Assembly (NCBI GenBank): GCA_024698075.1
Contig: JAILRP010000010.1
Location: forward strand, 1 to 64,000
DNA: 64,000 bases
DNA from: Lachnospiraceae bacterium
Lineage (GTDB): Bacteria; Bacillota; Clostridia; Lachnospirales; Lachnospiraceae
Reading direction: 5' to 3'
The translations under genes and the position numbers were made by a program. The notes beneath the pieces were generated by a model, which made no database searches, was not told the DNA's origin, and saw only the letters and a list, made by a program, of their open reading frames with translations. This document shows positions 17,748-25,527 of the stretch, in pieces. Position 1 is the first letter of the stretch. Each line of letters opens with the position of its first letter.

Positions 17748-18122
17748 ATGAAAAACTATACAATAACCGTTAATGGAAACGTATATGACGTAACAGTTGA
17801 AGAAGGAACAGGTTCAGCAGCTCCCGCAGCAGCACCCGCACCGAAGAAGGCAGCTCCCGCAGCAGCACCCGCTGCTCCCAAGGCGGCCAGCGCTTCCGCA
17901 GGCGCAGGTTCTGTCCGGATCGAAGCAGGCGCTGCAGGAAAAGTGTTCAAGATTGCAGCCGAAGTCGGCACGAGCGTTAAGTCCGGTGATGCAGTCGTCA
18001 TCATCGAGGCTATGAAGATGGAGATACCCGTTGTCGCACCTAAGGACGGTACGGTTGCAAGCATTGACTGTGCCGTAGGTGATCCCTGTGCTGCAGGCCA
18101 GCTTCTCGCAACGCTTAACTGA
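17748..18122 (+). CDS. Biotin carboxyl carrier subunit
   Basis: This 124-residue protein is the biotin carrier of the decarboxylase, MmdC/GcdC-like. Residues 1-18 form a small N-terminal strand region (MKNYTITVNGNVYDVTVEEG), followed by a flexible Ala/Pro/Lys-rich linker (residues 20-50) that lets the arm swing between active sites. The biotinyl domain carries EAMKMEIP, with Lys90 as the biotin attachment site. The ATG at 17748 is preferred to the one at 17745, because AGGAGG (17735-17740) is seven bases before it. It would accept CO2 from either carboxyltransferase in the operon and deliver it to the membrane beta subunit. Confidence 0.93.
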   Translation: MKNYTITVNGNVYDVTVEEGTGSAAPAAAPAPKKAAPAAAPAAPKAASASAGAGSVRIEAGAAGKVFKIAAEVGTSVKSGDAVVIIEAMKMEIPVVAPKDGTVASIDCAVGDPCAAGQLLATLN

Positions 18123-18155
18123 ATGCAATTTGAATGAATCTGTGGAGGTCATAAA

Positions 18156-19307
18156 ATGTCATATGTAGCAAATACATTTGGAAACCTATTGCAGCAGACT
18201 GCATTCTTCGGACTGTCATGGGGCAACTATCTGATGATAGCCGTAGCGTGTGCGTTCCTGTATCTTGCAATAGCGAAGGGTTTCGAACCGCTGCTGCTCA
18301 CTCCTATCGCATTCGGTATGCTTCTGGTCAATATCTATCCGGATATCATGCTCAAGATAGAAGAGGCGGCAAACGGAACGGGAGGCCTTCTGTATTATTT
18401 CTACAAACTGGATGAATGGGCGATCCTTCCGTCCCTGATTTTTATGGGAGTCGGCGCGATGACCGATTTCGGACCGCTCATCGCCAATCCGAAGAGCTTT
18501 CTTTTGGGAGCTGCCGCTCAGTTCGGTATTTATGCGGCTTACTTCATGGCGATAGCAATGGGATTCAACGATAAGGCGGCCGCAGCGATAGCGATCATCG
18601 GCGGCGCAGACGGACCTACATCTATTTTCCTTGCAAGTAAGCTCGGACAGACGGCACTGCTCGGTCCGATTGCTGTGGCGGCATATTCGTACATGTCTCT
18701 CGTACCGATCATCCAGCCGCCCATCATGAAGCTTCTTACAACTGAAAAAGAACGTAAGATCAAGATGGAGCAGCTCCGTCCGGTTTCAAAGCTTGAGAGG
18801 ATACTGTTCCCGATAATAGTTACGATCGTTGTCTGCATGATCCTTCCGACGACGGCACCCCTTGTAGGCATGCTCATGCTTGGAAACCTGTTCAGGGAAT
18901 CCGGAGTTGTCAGGCAACTCATGGATACCGCCAGCAATGCGCTCATGTATATCGTTGTCATCCTTCTCGGAACGAGTGTGGGAGCAACAACATCGGCAGC
19001 TGCATTCCTTAACGCCGATACCCTTAAGATAGTCGTGCTCGGGCTTGTAGCATTTGCGTTCGGTACAGCCGCGGGCATAATCTTCGGCAAGATCATGTGT
19101 GTTCTTACCGGAGGAAAAGTCAACCCGCTCATCGGGAGCGCCGGAGTTTCCGCCGTGCCGATGGCAGCACGTGTATCCCAGAAGGTCGGGGCGGAAGCCG
19201 ATCCTACCAACTTCCTTCTTATGCACGCAATGGGCCCCAATGTTGCGGGCGTTATAGGAACGGCCGTAGCGGCAGGTACTTTCATGGCAATATTCGGTGT
19301 ATTCTGA
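18156..19307 (+). CDS. oadB: Na+-translocating decarboxylase beta subunit
   Basis: This 383-residue polytopic membrane protein decarboxylates carboxybiotin and couples the reaction to Na+ export. The diagnostic motif GGADGPTSIF, with the Asp essential for Na+ binding, is present around residues 148-157. The rest consists of about nine to eleven hydrophobic segments, with a second conserved region (SAAAFLNADTLKIVVLGLVA) and the C-terminal SAVPMAARVSQKVGAEADPT loop. OadB, MmdB and GcdB are not separable by eye, so the substrate specificity lies with the carboxyltransferase subunits. Start: GTGGAGG, then ATG. Confidence 0.93.
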   Translation: MSYVANTFGNLLQQTAFFGLSWGNYLMIAVACAFLYLAIAKGFEPLLLTPIAFGMLLVNIYPDIMLKIEEAANGTGGLLYYFYKLDEWAILPSLIFMGVGAMTDFGPLIANPKSFLLGAAAQFGIYAAYFMAIAMGFNDKAAAAIAIIGGADGPTSIFLASKLGQTALLGPIAVAAYSYMSLVPIIQPPIMKLLTTEKERKIKMEQLRPVSKLERILFPIIVTIVVCMILPTTAPLVGMLMLGNLFRESGVVRQLMDTASNALMYIVVILLGTSVGATTSAAAFLNADTLKIVVLGLVAFAFGTAAGIIFGKIMCVLTGGKVNPLIGSAGVSAVPMAARVSQKVGAEADPTNFLLMHAMGPNVAGVIGTAVAAGTFMAIFGVF

Positions 19308-19365
19308 TATATAGGTTTCGGAATGTCATCATTAGTATTCAAATAGAAATATGGAGGATAATAAA

Positions 19366-20802
19366 ATGGGTGAAGTTGAAAAGAAACCGGTTGGCATAAT
19401 GGAGACCGTTCTGCGAGACGGACATCAGTCACTGATCGCAACAAGAATGCCCACTGAGATAATGCTTCCCATCGTTTCAAAGATGGATGAGATCGGTTAT
19501 CATGCAATAGAATGCTGGGGCGGCGCCACGTTTGACGCATCACTGCGTTTCCTTAAAGAGGATCCGTGGGAAAGACTCAGAAAGCTAAAGGACGGATTTA
19601 AGAAGACACCGCTTCAGATGCTGTTCCGCGGACAGAATATACTCGGATACAGACCCTATGCTGATGACGTCGTAAATGCTTTCGTTGAAAAGTCGATCGC
19701 AAACGGTATTGATATAATCCGTATATTCGACTGCCTTAACGACCTTAGGAACCTTCAGGCAGCCGTAGATGCGACAAACCGCGTCAAGAAGCAGGAGGGA
19801 AGAGGAAGTACTCAGGTAGCCCTTTCCTATACCCTCGGCGATGCATATACTCTTGAGTATTGGGCAGACATGGCCAAGAAGATCGAAGAGATGGGCGCTG
19901 ACAGCATCTGTATCAAGGATATGGCCGGACTTCTCGTTCCTTACAAGGCAGAGCAGCTCATAAAGGCTATGAAGGAAAATACGAAGCTTCCGATACAGCT
20001 TCATACACACTATACGTCAGGTGTGGCATCAATGACATACCTCAAGGCTGTTGAGGCCGGAGTCGATGTCATCGACTGTGCTATTTCACCTTTTGCACTC
20101 GGTACCAGCCAGCCCGCTACAGAGGTCATGGTAGAGGCATTCAAGGGAACGCCATATGATACCGGCCTCAGCCAGACGAAGCTTGCCGAGATAGCCGACT
20201 ATTTCCGCCCTTACAGGGAAGAGTGCATAGAGTCCGGACTGATGAGCACAAGGGTTCTCGGAGTCAACATCAAGACGCTTCTTTATCAGGTTCCCGGCGG
20301 AATGCTTTCGAACATGGTATCCCAGCTTAAGGAACAGAATGCTGAAGACAGATACCAGGATGTTCTCGAGGAGATCCCGAAGGTCAGGAAAGACTGCGGC
20401 GAGCCGCCTCTTGTCACACCTTCATCACAGATCGTCGGAACTCAGGCTATATTCAACGTTCTCATGGGCGAGAGATACAAGATGGCTACCGGTGAGTTCA
20501 AGGATCTTCTGCGTGGTAATTACGGCCAGACCGTAAAGCCGATGAACGAGGATGTCATCAATAAAGTCATACCCGGAGAAAAGAGATCTACCGCTAGGTC
20601 GGCTGAGGCTACCGGTCATGACAAGCCCGAGCTTGAGACTCTTGAGTCGGAGATGAAGCAGTACAAGCAGCAGGATGAGGATGTGCTTTCATACGCACTG
20701 TTCCCTCAGGTTGCCGTTGATTTCTTCAAGTACCGCGAGGCGCAGCAGAGCAAGGTTGACCTTAAGAAAGCCGATACTGAGGCGGCTGCATACCCGGTAT
20801 AA
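19366..20802 (+). CDS. oadA: Oxaloacetate/pyruvate carboxyltransferase subunit (OadA/5S-like, no biotin domain)
   Basis: This 478-residue TIM-barrel carboxyltransferase moves a carboxyl group between oxaloacetate/pyruvate and biotin. It begins VGIMETVLRDGHQSLIATRM, the catalytic metal-binding D-G-H-Q-S segment, with the carbamylation/catalytic Lys in SICIKDMAGLL and the metal ligands in QLHTHYTSG. The C-terminal domain matches PycB/OadA up to about residue 440. The polypeptide then ends without a biotinyl domain, so it must use the separate carrier at 17748. The ATG at 19366 follows GGAGG; the in-frame ATG at 19351 overlaps that site. This is the last gene before a strong terminator. Confidence 0.92.
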   Translation: MGEVEKKPVGIMETVLRDGHQSLIATRMPTEIMLPIVSKMDEIGYHAIECWGGATFDASLRFLKEDPWERLRKLKDGFKKTPLQMLFRGQNILGYRPYADDVVNAFVEKSIANGIDIIRIFDCLNDLRNLQAAVDATNRVKKQEGRGSTQVALSYTLGDAYTLEYWADMAKKIEEMGADSICIKDMAGLLVPYKAEQLIKAMKENTKLPIQLHTHYTSGVASMTYLKAVEAGVDVIDCAISPFALGTSQPATEVMVEAFKGTPYDTGLSQTKLAEIADYFRPYREECIESGLMSTRVLGVNIKTLLYQVPGGMLSNMVSQLKEQNAEDRYQDVLEEIPKVRKDCGEPPLVTPSSQIVGTQAIFNVLMGERYKMATGEFKDLLRGNYGQTVKPMNEDVINKVIPGEKRSTARSAEATGHDKPELETLESEMKQYKQQDEDVLSYALFPQVAVDFFKYREAQQSKVDLKKADTEAAAYPV

Positions 20803-20862
20803 AAATTGTTTTGTAAATTTCTGATTTTTGTGATGCAAAATATCATAACGTGTGTTACAATT

Positions 20863-20894
20863 AACGGGCAGTCATTTTTGACTGCCCGTTTTGT
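20863..20894 (+). terminator. Intrinsic terminator of the decarboxylase operon
   Basis: A perfect 12-base stem, AACGGGCAGTCA (20863-20874) with TGACTGCCCGTT (20879-20890), encloses a TTTT loop and is followed by TTGTG. Its end touches the palindrome at 20893. Confidence 0.88.
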
Positions 20895-20911
20895 GATATG
20901 AATCATATCAC
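20893..20911. promoter_or_regulatory. Perfect palindrome, candidate TetR operator
   Basis: GTGATATGAATCATATCAC is a perfect inverted repeat of nine-base arms around one central A. It lies 68 bases before the tetR-family gene and right after the preceding operon's terminator. Length and symmetry fit a TetR-family dimer site, so autoregulation is likely. No second copy was noticed elsewhere in the window. Confidence 0.6.
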
Positions 20912-20979
20912 GTACGGATCCGAGGGGATGGGGTCTGAAGGGGAATCGTGCTTAATACTTTATGACTTAAGAGGGTATT

Positions 20980-21528
20980 ATGGCGAGAAAAGAACAGATT
21001 TCCAAGCAGATGATCACAGACGGTGCATTTGATCTTGTAAGGACACAGGGTATTGAAATGCTTACCGCCAGAAAGCTGGCTGCGCACATCTCATGCAGCA
21101 CACAGCCGATATTCCGTGTATATGCGAATATGGAAGAACTTTCAAATGAGGTTTTTGTGAGGGCAAAAGCCTTTTATGAGGAGTTCTGCCTTAATTTCCC
21201 GCAGAAGGACGAGACACCTTTTGTAGATCTCGGCCTCTGCTATATTTCGTTTGCCAAGACAGAACTGAACCTGTTCAAGCTTCTGTTCCTGACAGCGCAT
21301 GATGACAACAATACAATGTACGATCTTATAAACGGAGCCGAGAACGGGTTCGTCATCAAACAGCTGCGCAGGATCAAGAACCTTGACATGAACAGGGCCG
21401 GAGACATATTCATGAAGGTGTTCATATTCATGCATGGCATGGCCTGCATGGCAATATGCGGCGAACTTGATCTTACAACGGAGGAGATACTTCCGACTCT
21501 TAAGGAGACAATAGAGGGATTCTTTTAA
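20980..21528 (+). CDS. TetR/AcrR-family transcriptional regulator
   Basis: This 182-residue protein has an N-terminal TetR helix-turn-helix: ARKEQISKQMITDGAFDLVR, then TARKLAAHISCSTQPIFRVYANMEEL, where the recognition helix SCSTQPIFRVYANMEEL replaces the usual V-S-x-G-x-[LI]-Y-x-H-F-x-x-K. The C-terminal ligand/dimer domain is unassigned, with Phe- and Met-rich helices. A perfect 19-base palindrome 68 bases upstream is the probable operator. The flavoprotein gene starts three bases after its stop, so that gene is the natural candidate target. The ligand is unknown. Confidence 0.88.
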   Translation: MARKEQISKQMITDGAFDLVRTQGIEMLTARKLAAHISCSTQPIFRVYANMEELSNEVFVRAKAFYEEFCLNFPQKDETPFVDLGLCYISFAKTELNLFKLLFLTAHDDNNTMYDLINGAENGFVIKQLRRIKNLDMNRAGDIFMKVFIFMHGMACMAICGELDLTTEEILPTLKETIEGFF

Positions 21529-21531
21529 AAA

Positions 21532-22770
21532 ATGACGGTAATTGTTGTTGGCGGAGGTCCCGCCGGCATGATGGCAGCTGCTGCGGCGGCCGAGCGCGGA
21601 AATAAAGTAACGCTTGTCGAACAGAACGATAAGCTCGGAAAAAAGCTGTTCCTGACGGGAAAAGGAAGATGTAACATCACCAATGCCTGCCCTGTGGAAG
21701 AGCTTTTTGACAATATTGTGACAAACCGGAAGTTTCTGTACAGCGCCTTTTACGATTTTGATAATGAGGCGGTCGTGGATTTTTTCAGAGACTGCCGCCT
21801 TCCGACAAAGACGGAGAGGGGTAACCGGGTTTTTCCCGTAAGCGACCGGTCATCGGATGTCATCAAGGCACTCAGAAATAAAATGGAAAGCCTGGGCGTC
21901 CGCGTGCTCCTGAATACAAGAGTTACCGGGCTGATGACCGAGAATGACGGAGAGGATTACATATCGGGCGTTATTCTAAAATCTGACGGGAATAAGACCG
22001 GACTTTATGCAGACCGCGTCATACTGGCGACAGGCGGCACGTCATATCCGCTCACGGGTTCGGATGGCAGGATGCTCTCGGTACTTGCGGATATGGGCAT
22101 AAAGATCAATGCACCGGAACCGTCGCTCGTCCCGTTTTCCACAAACGATGCTTCTGTTCATGATCTTCAGGGACTGTCCCTGAAAAATGTGGGTGTTACC
22201 GTATATGCCGGGGACAGGAAAGCTTACTCGGGCTTCGGGGAGATGCTGTTTACGCATTTCGGGCTGTCGGGGCCGCTCATACTGTCGGCCTCCGCATATG
22301 TCAGGGATAAGGATTACAGTGAGGGAGTAAAGACCGTCATAGATCTAAAGCCTGCCCTTACTGACGAAGAGCTTGATGAGAGGGTCCTGCGGGATTTTGA
22401 AAAAGAGCAGAACAGGAATTTCGGCAATTCTCTGGGGAAGCTTCTTCCATCGAAAATAATAACGGCAGTTATTAAAAGGAGCGGGATCGAAAGCGATAAA
22501 AAGGTCAATAGCATCACCAGGCAGGAAAGGCTTAGGCTCTGCCATGTGCTCAAGAATTTTGAGATCGATATAAGCGGCAGCCGTGGATTTTCGGAGGCAA
22601 TAATCACCAGGGGCGGCGTTGACACATCGATGATCAATCCTTCAACCATGGAATGCAGGAAGATACGCGGACTTTATTTTGCCGGAGAGATGATAGATGT
22701 TGATGCCGTAACCGGCGGATTCAACCTTCAGATCGCATGGTCAACCGGGCATCTGGCCGGAAGCATATGA
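21532..22770 (+). CDS. BaiN/RdsA-like NAD(P)/FAD-dependent oxidoreductase
   Basis: This 412-residue HI0933-family flavoprotein starts VIVVGGGPAGMMAAAAAAERG, an N-terminal dinucleotide-binding motif, followed by E-Q-N-D-K-L-G-K-K-L-F-L-T-G-K-G-R-C-N-I-T-N, the family signature. It ends TGGFNLQIAWSTGHLAG, the second flavin contact. Family members are widespread in gut Firmicutes. One, BaiN, was proposed to reduce bile-acid intermediates, but most have no proven substrate, so that role should not be assumed. The gene follows tetR by three bases, and its ribosome site probably lies inside the end of tetR (GAGGG). cmk follows 60 bases later. Confidence 0.88.
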   Translation: MTVIVVGGGPAGMMAAAAAAERGNKVTLVEQNDKLGKKLFLTGKGRCNITNACPVEELFDNIVTNRKFLYSAFYDFDNEAVVDFFRDCRLPTKTERGNRVFPVSDRSSDVIKALRNKMESLGVRVLLNTRVTGLMTENDGEDYISGVILKSDGNKTGLYADRVILATGGTSYPLTGSDGRMLSVLADMGIKINAPEPSLVPFSTNDASVHDLQGLSLKNVGVTVYAGDRKAYSGFGEMLFTHFGLSGPLILSASAYVRDKDYSEGVKTVIDLKPALTDEELDERVLRDFEKEQNRNFGNSLGKLLPSKIITAVIKRSGIESDKKVNSITRQERLRLCHVLKNFEIDISGSRGFSEAIITRGGVDTSMINPSTMECRKIRGLYFAGEMIDVDAVTGGFNLQIAWSTGHLAGSI

Positions 22771-22830
22771 TCTGTCTTCCGTGAAGTGAAGAAGGTTTGC
22801 GGATGATCTAAAATACAAGGAGGAACATAT

Positions 22831-23496
22831 ATGTCAAGATCAGTAGCGATTGACGGACCTGCAGGGGCGGGAAAGAGTACGATAGCAAAGCTTGTGGCAA
22901 AGGAGCTCGGCTTCATCTATGTCGATACGGGTGCCATGTATCGGGCGATGGCCCTTTATCTTCTGAGAAAAGGGATAGACAGGAACGATACGGACGGAAT
23001 TGAGTCTGCATGTGAGCTCGCCGATATCTCGCTTGACTATGTGGACGGGCAGCAGATAGTCCTGCTCATGGGTGAGAACGTAAACGGATACATCCGGACC
23101 GAGGAAGTCGGCAATATGGCATCCGCATCGAGTGTCAATCCCAAAGTACGCGAAAAGCTCGTTTCGCTCCAGCAGAAGCTCGCATCCGAAAAGGATGTCG
23201 TTATGGACGGGCGTGATATCGGGACCGTGGTTCTTCCCGACAGCAGGTGCAAGATATACCTTACCGCCTCAACGGCTGTCAGGGCAAAGAGAAGATACGA
23301 CGAACTTGTGGCGAAGGGTGCTGACGCAGATCTGGCACAGATCGAGGCAGACATTGCCGAGAGAGATGAGCGCGACATGACAAGGGAACATTCACCGCTA
23401 CGCCGGGCAGAGGATGCGGTTCTTATCGACTCCTCGGACATGACGATAGAAGAAGTTAAAGACAGGATACTCGAAGAGGCAGGAAAAAAGCTCTGA
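22831..23496 (+). CDS. cmk: Cytidylate kinase
   Basis: Cmk phosphorylates CMP and dCMP with ATP. The 221-residue protein starts SVAIDGPAGAGKSTIAKLVA (Walker A/P-loop), then GFIYVDTGAMYRA (substrate site) and VVMDGRDIGTVVLP, where Arg and Asp contact the nucleotide. The C-terminal LID region includes RAKRRYDEL and RDERDMTREHSPL. Start: AAGGAGG, eight bases before the ATG. It overlaps ispH by one base (TGATG). The order cmk-ispH-rpsA is conserved in Clostridia. Confidence 0.96.
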   Translation: MSRSVAIDGPAGAGKSTIAKLVAKELGFIYVDTGAMYRAMALYLLRKGIDRNDTDGIESACELADISLDYVDGQQIVLLMGENVNGYIRTEEVGNMASASSVNPKVREKLVSLQQKLASEKDVVMDGRDIGTVVLPDSRCKIYLTASTAVRAKRRYDELVAKGADADLAQIEADIAERDERDMTREHSPLRRAEDAVLIDSSDMTIEEVKDRILEEAGKKL

Positions 23497-24350
23497 TGGA
23501 GATCATTGTTGCAAAAAGCGCGGGGTTCTGTTTCGGTGTAAAACGTGCGGTCGATACCGTCTATTCCGAAATAGACAAAGGAGACAGGATATATACGTTC
23601 GGACCGATAATCCATAACAGCGTTGTCGTGAGTGAGCTTGAAAGACTGGGCGTTAAGGTCATTGAAGATACGGAAAGCTTTGCCGGCATCAGAAAAGGGA
23701 CCGTGATAATAAGGTCCCACGGTGTATCAAAAGACACTTATGAGGCACTCTGCTCATCCGGCCTTACGGTTGTTGATGCAACGTGTCCGTTCGTCAAAAA
23801 AATACACCGGATCGTAGAGCATGACAGCGCCGAGGGAAAGTGCATCGTCATAATCGGAAGCCGCGACCATCCTGAGGTGTGCGCCATAAGGGGTTGGTGC
23901 TCACCAGGCAACCCTGCATACGTTATAGAGAACGAACAGGAAGCATATGATTTTTTCCCCAAAAGCTCCCGGGATGTCACAGTTGTTTCCCAGACAACTA
24001 TAAGACGCGCAAAATTTGAAGATTTAGTTGAAATCTTGCGAAAAAAAAGTTACAATGTTAACGTTGTGAATACAATCTGCAATGCGACCTCCGAGAGGCA
24101 GGAAGAAGCCCGTAAAATAGCCTCCGAGGTGGATATGATGATTGTGATCGGAGATTGCAAGAGCTCCAACACACAAAAGCTTTATGAAATATGCAGTCAT
24201 GAATGTGAGTGTACTTTGTATGTACAGACCAGCGATGACCTTAAAGAGGTCCCGTCACGGTCGCTCCGACGTGTAGGCATTACTGCAGGGGCTTCCACCC
24301 CGAAAAAAACAATTGAGGAGGTTCAAAATTATGTCAGAATTAACTTTTGA
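23496..24350 (+). CDS. ispH: 4-hydroxy-3-methylbut-2-enyl diphosphate reductase
   Basis: IspH is the [4Fe-4S] enzyme that makes IPP and DMAPP in the last step of the MEP isoprenoid pathway. The 284-residue protein has the three cluster cysteines in AGFCFGVKRAV, VDATCPFV and VVNTICNATSERQ, together with the HGV and TVVSQTT segments that bind the diphosphate. The start overlaps the cmk stop (TGATG). Its last 20 bases overlap the S1-like gene. In several Clostridia these two are fused into one protein, so this is the separated version. An internal promoter-like sequence at 24028-24056 lies within the coding region. Confidence 0.96.
   Translation: MEIIVAKSAGFCFGVKRAVDTVYSEIDKGDRIYTFGPIIHNSVVVSELERLGVKVIEDTESFAGIRKGTVIIRSHGVSKDTYEALCSSGLTVVDATCPFVKKIHRIVEHDSAEGKCIVIIGSRDHPEVCAIRGWCSPGNPAYVIENEQEAYDFFPKSSRDVTVVSQTTIRRAKFEDLVEILRKKSYNVNVVNTICNATSERQEEARKIASEVDMMIVIGDCKSSNTQKLYEICSHECECTLYVQTSDDLKEVPSRSLRRVGITAGASTPKKTIEEVQNYVRINF
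24028..24067 (+). promoter_or_regulatory. Internal promoter and palindrome inside ispH, candidate rpsA promoter
   Basis: TTGAAA (24028-24033), 17 bases and TACAAT (24051-24056) match the vegetative consensus at 10 of 12. A 16-base near-palindrome ACAATGTTAACGTTGT (24052-24067, seven of eight arm positions paired) overlaps the -10 and the predicted start at about 24063. The transcript would carry about 270 bases of ispH sequence before the S1-like gene. Confidence 0.5.
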
Positions 24351-25521
24351 ACAAATGTTAGAAGAATCTTGCAAAACAATACACAATGGAGAGGTCGTAG
24401 AAGGAACTGTTATCGCGGTTAAGCCTGAAGAGATTATTCTCAACATAGGTTACAAAGCGGACGGGATAGTTACCCGAAATGAATATTCCAATACGCCGAA
24501 TCTCGACCTTACGACTGTTGTCAATGTCGGTGACAAGATGGACACTAAAGTCATAAAGGTCAATGACGGAGACGGACAGGTCCTCCTGTCCTATAAGCGC
24601 CTTGCTTTCGACAAGGGCAATAAGAGGATCGAGGAAGCATATGAGAACAAGGAAGTGCTTAAGGCTACGGTAGCGCAGGTTCTCGACGGAGGACTCAGCG
24701 TTCTTGTTGAGGAATCAAGGGTCTTCATCCCTGCAAGCCTTGTATCTGACGGTTATGAAAAAGATCTGTCCAAGTATCTCGGACAGGAGATAGAATTTGT
24801 CATCACCGAGTTCAACCCGAGGAAGAGACGCATAATCGGTGACCGCAAGCAGCTTCTGATGGCTGAGCGCGAGAAGCTTCAGAAGGAGCTGTTCGAGCAT
24901 CTGAAGGTCGGAGATGTCATCACGGGTGTAGTCAAGAACGTTACCGATTTCGGTGTGTTCATCGATCTCGGCGGTGCAGACGGACTCCTTCATATCTCGG
25001 AAATGAGCTGGGGACGTGTGGAAAATCCCAGGAAGGCATATAAGCCCGGACAGGAAGTACGCGTTTTCGTTAAGGAGATAAACGGAACTAAGATCGCCCT
25101 TTCACGCAAGTTTGAAGATGAGAATCCCTGGGTTGACGCGCAGAATAAATTTGCGGTTGGCAAGGAAGTCACCGGCAAGGTTGCCAGGATGACGGACTTC
25201 GGTGCATTCATTGAGCTTGAAGAAGGTATCGATGCACTCCTTCATGTTTCACAGATATCCAGGGAGCACATTGACAAGCCTTCAAATGTTCTTTCGGTAG
25301 GACAGGAAGTAACGGCCAAGATCGTTGATTTTGACCTTGAAAACAAGAAGATCAGCCTTTCCATAAAGGCACTTCTTCCGGATGAAGAGCCCGCACCCGC
25401 TGAAGGTGATGATGCATCTGTCGATATAGAAGCAGTCGGTGCCCAGATCGCGGAAGAGAATGCCGAAGCACCCGCAGAAGCTCCTGCCGAGGAAAACGAA
25501 GAAAAAAGTGCAGAGGAATGA
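24331..25521 (+). CDS. rpsA: S1 domain RNA-binding protein (30S ribosomal protein S1-like)
   Basis: This 396-residue protein has four S1 (OB-fold) repeats, at about residues 20-90, 105-170, 190-260 and 275-350, including VVEGTVIAVKPEEIILNIGYKADG and DVITGVVKNVTDFGVFIDLG (the best S1 match) followed by GLLHISEMSWGR. An acidic, Ala/Glu/Pro-rich tail of about 45 residues follows. Full S1 of E. coli has six repeats; four is usual in Firmicutes, where the protein's tie to the ribosome is looser. The ATG at 24331 follows GGAGG within ispH and gives MSELTFEQM. An upstream ATG at 24313 is ignored, as it precedes the ribosome site. It probably has its own promoter inside ispH. Confidence 0.92.
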   Translation: MSELTFEQMLEESCKTIHNGEVVEGTVIAVKPEEIILNIGYKADGIVTRNEYSNTPNLDLTTVVNVGDKMDTKVIKVNDGDGQVLLSYKRLAFDKGNKRIEEAYENKEVLKATVAQVLDGGLSVLVEESRVFIPASLVSDGYEKDLSKYLGQEIEFVITEFNPRKRRIIGDRKQLLMAEREKLQKELFEHLKVGDVITGVVKNVTDFGVFIDLGGADGLLHISEMSWGRVENPRKAYKPGQEVRVFVKEINGTKIALSRKFEDENPWVDAQNKFAVGKEVTGKVARMTDFGAFIELEEGIDALLHVSQISREHIDKPSNVLSVGQEVTAKIVDFDLENKKISLSIKALLPDEEPAPAEGDDASVDIEAVGAQIAEENAEAPAEAPAEENEEKSAEE

Positions 25522-25527
25522 TCTAAA

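Noticed and set aside
18539-19543. 334-codon minus-strand open frame opposite oadB
   Set aside because: The opposite strand carries a clear OadB with its GGADGPTSIF motif; the antisense translation has no domain.
21532-22770. Assigning the flavoprotein as a bile-acid reductase
   Set aside because: The HI0933 family is broad and no other bile-acid genes are present, so only the fold is claimed.
23130-23380. Short Ser/Arg-rich frame inside cmk
   Set aside because: It is an out-of-frame shadow of the cmk sequence with no independent support.
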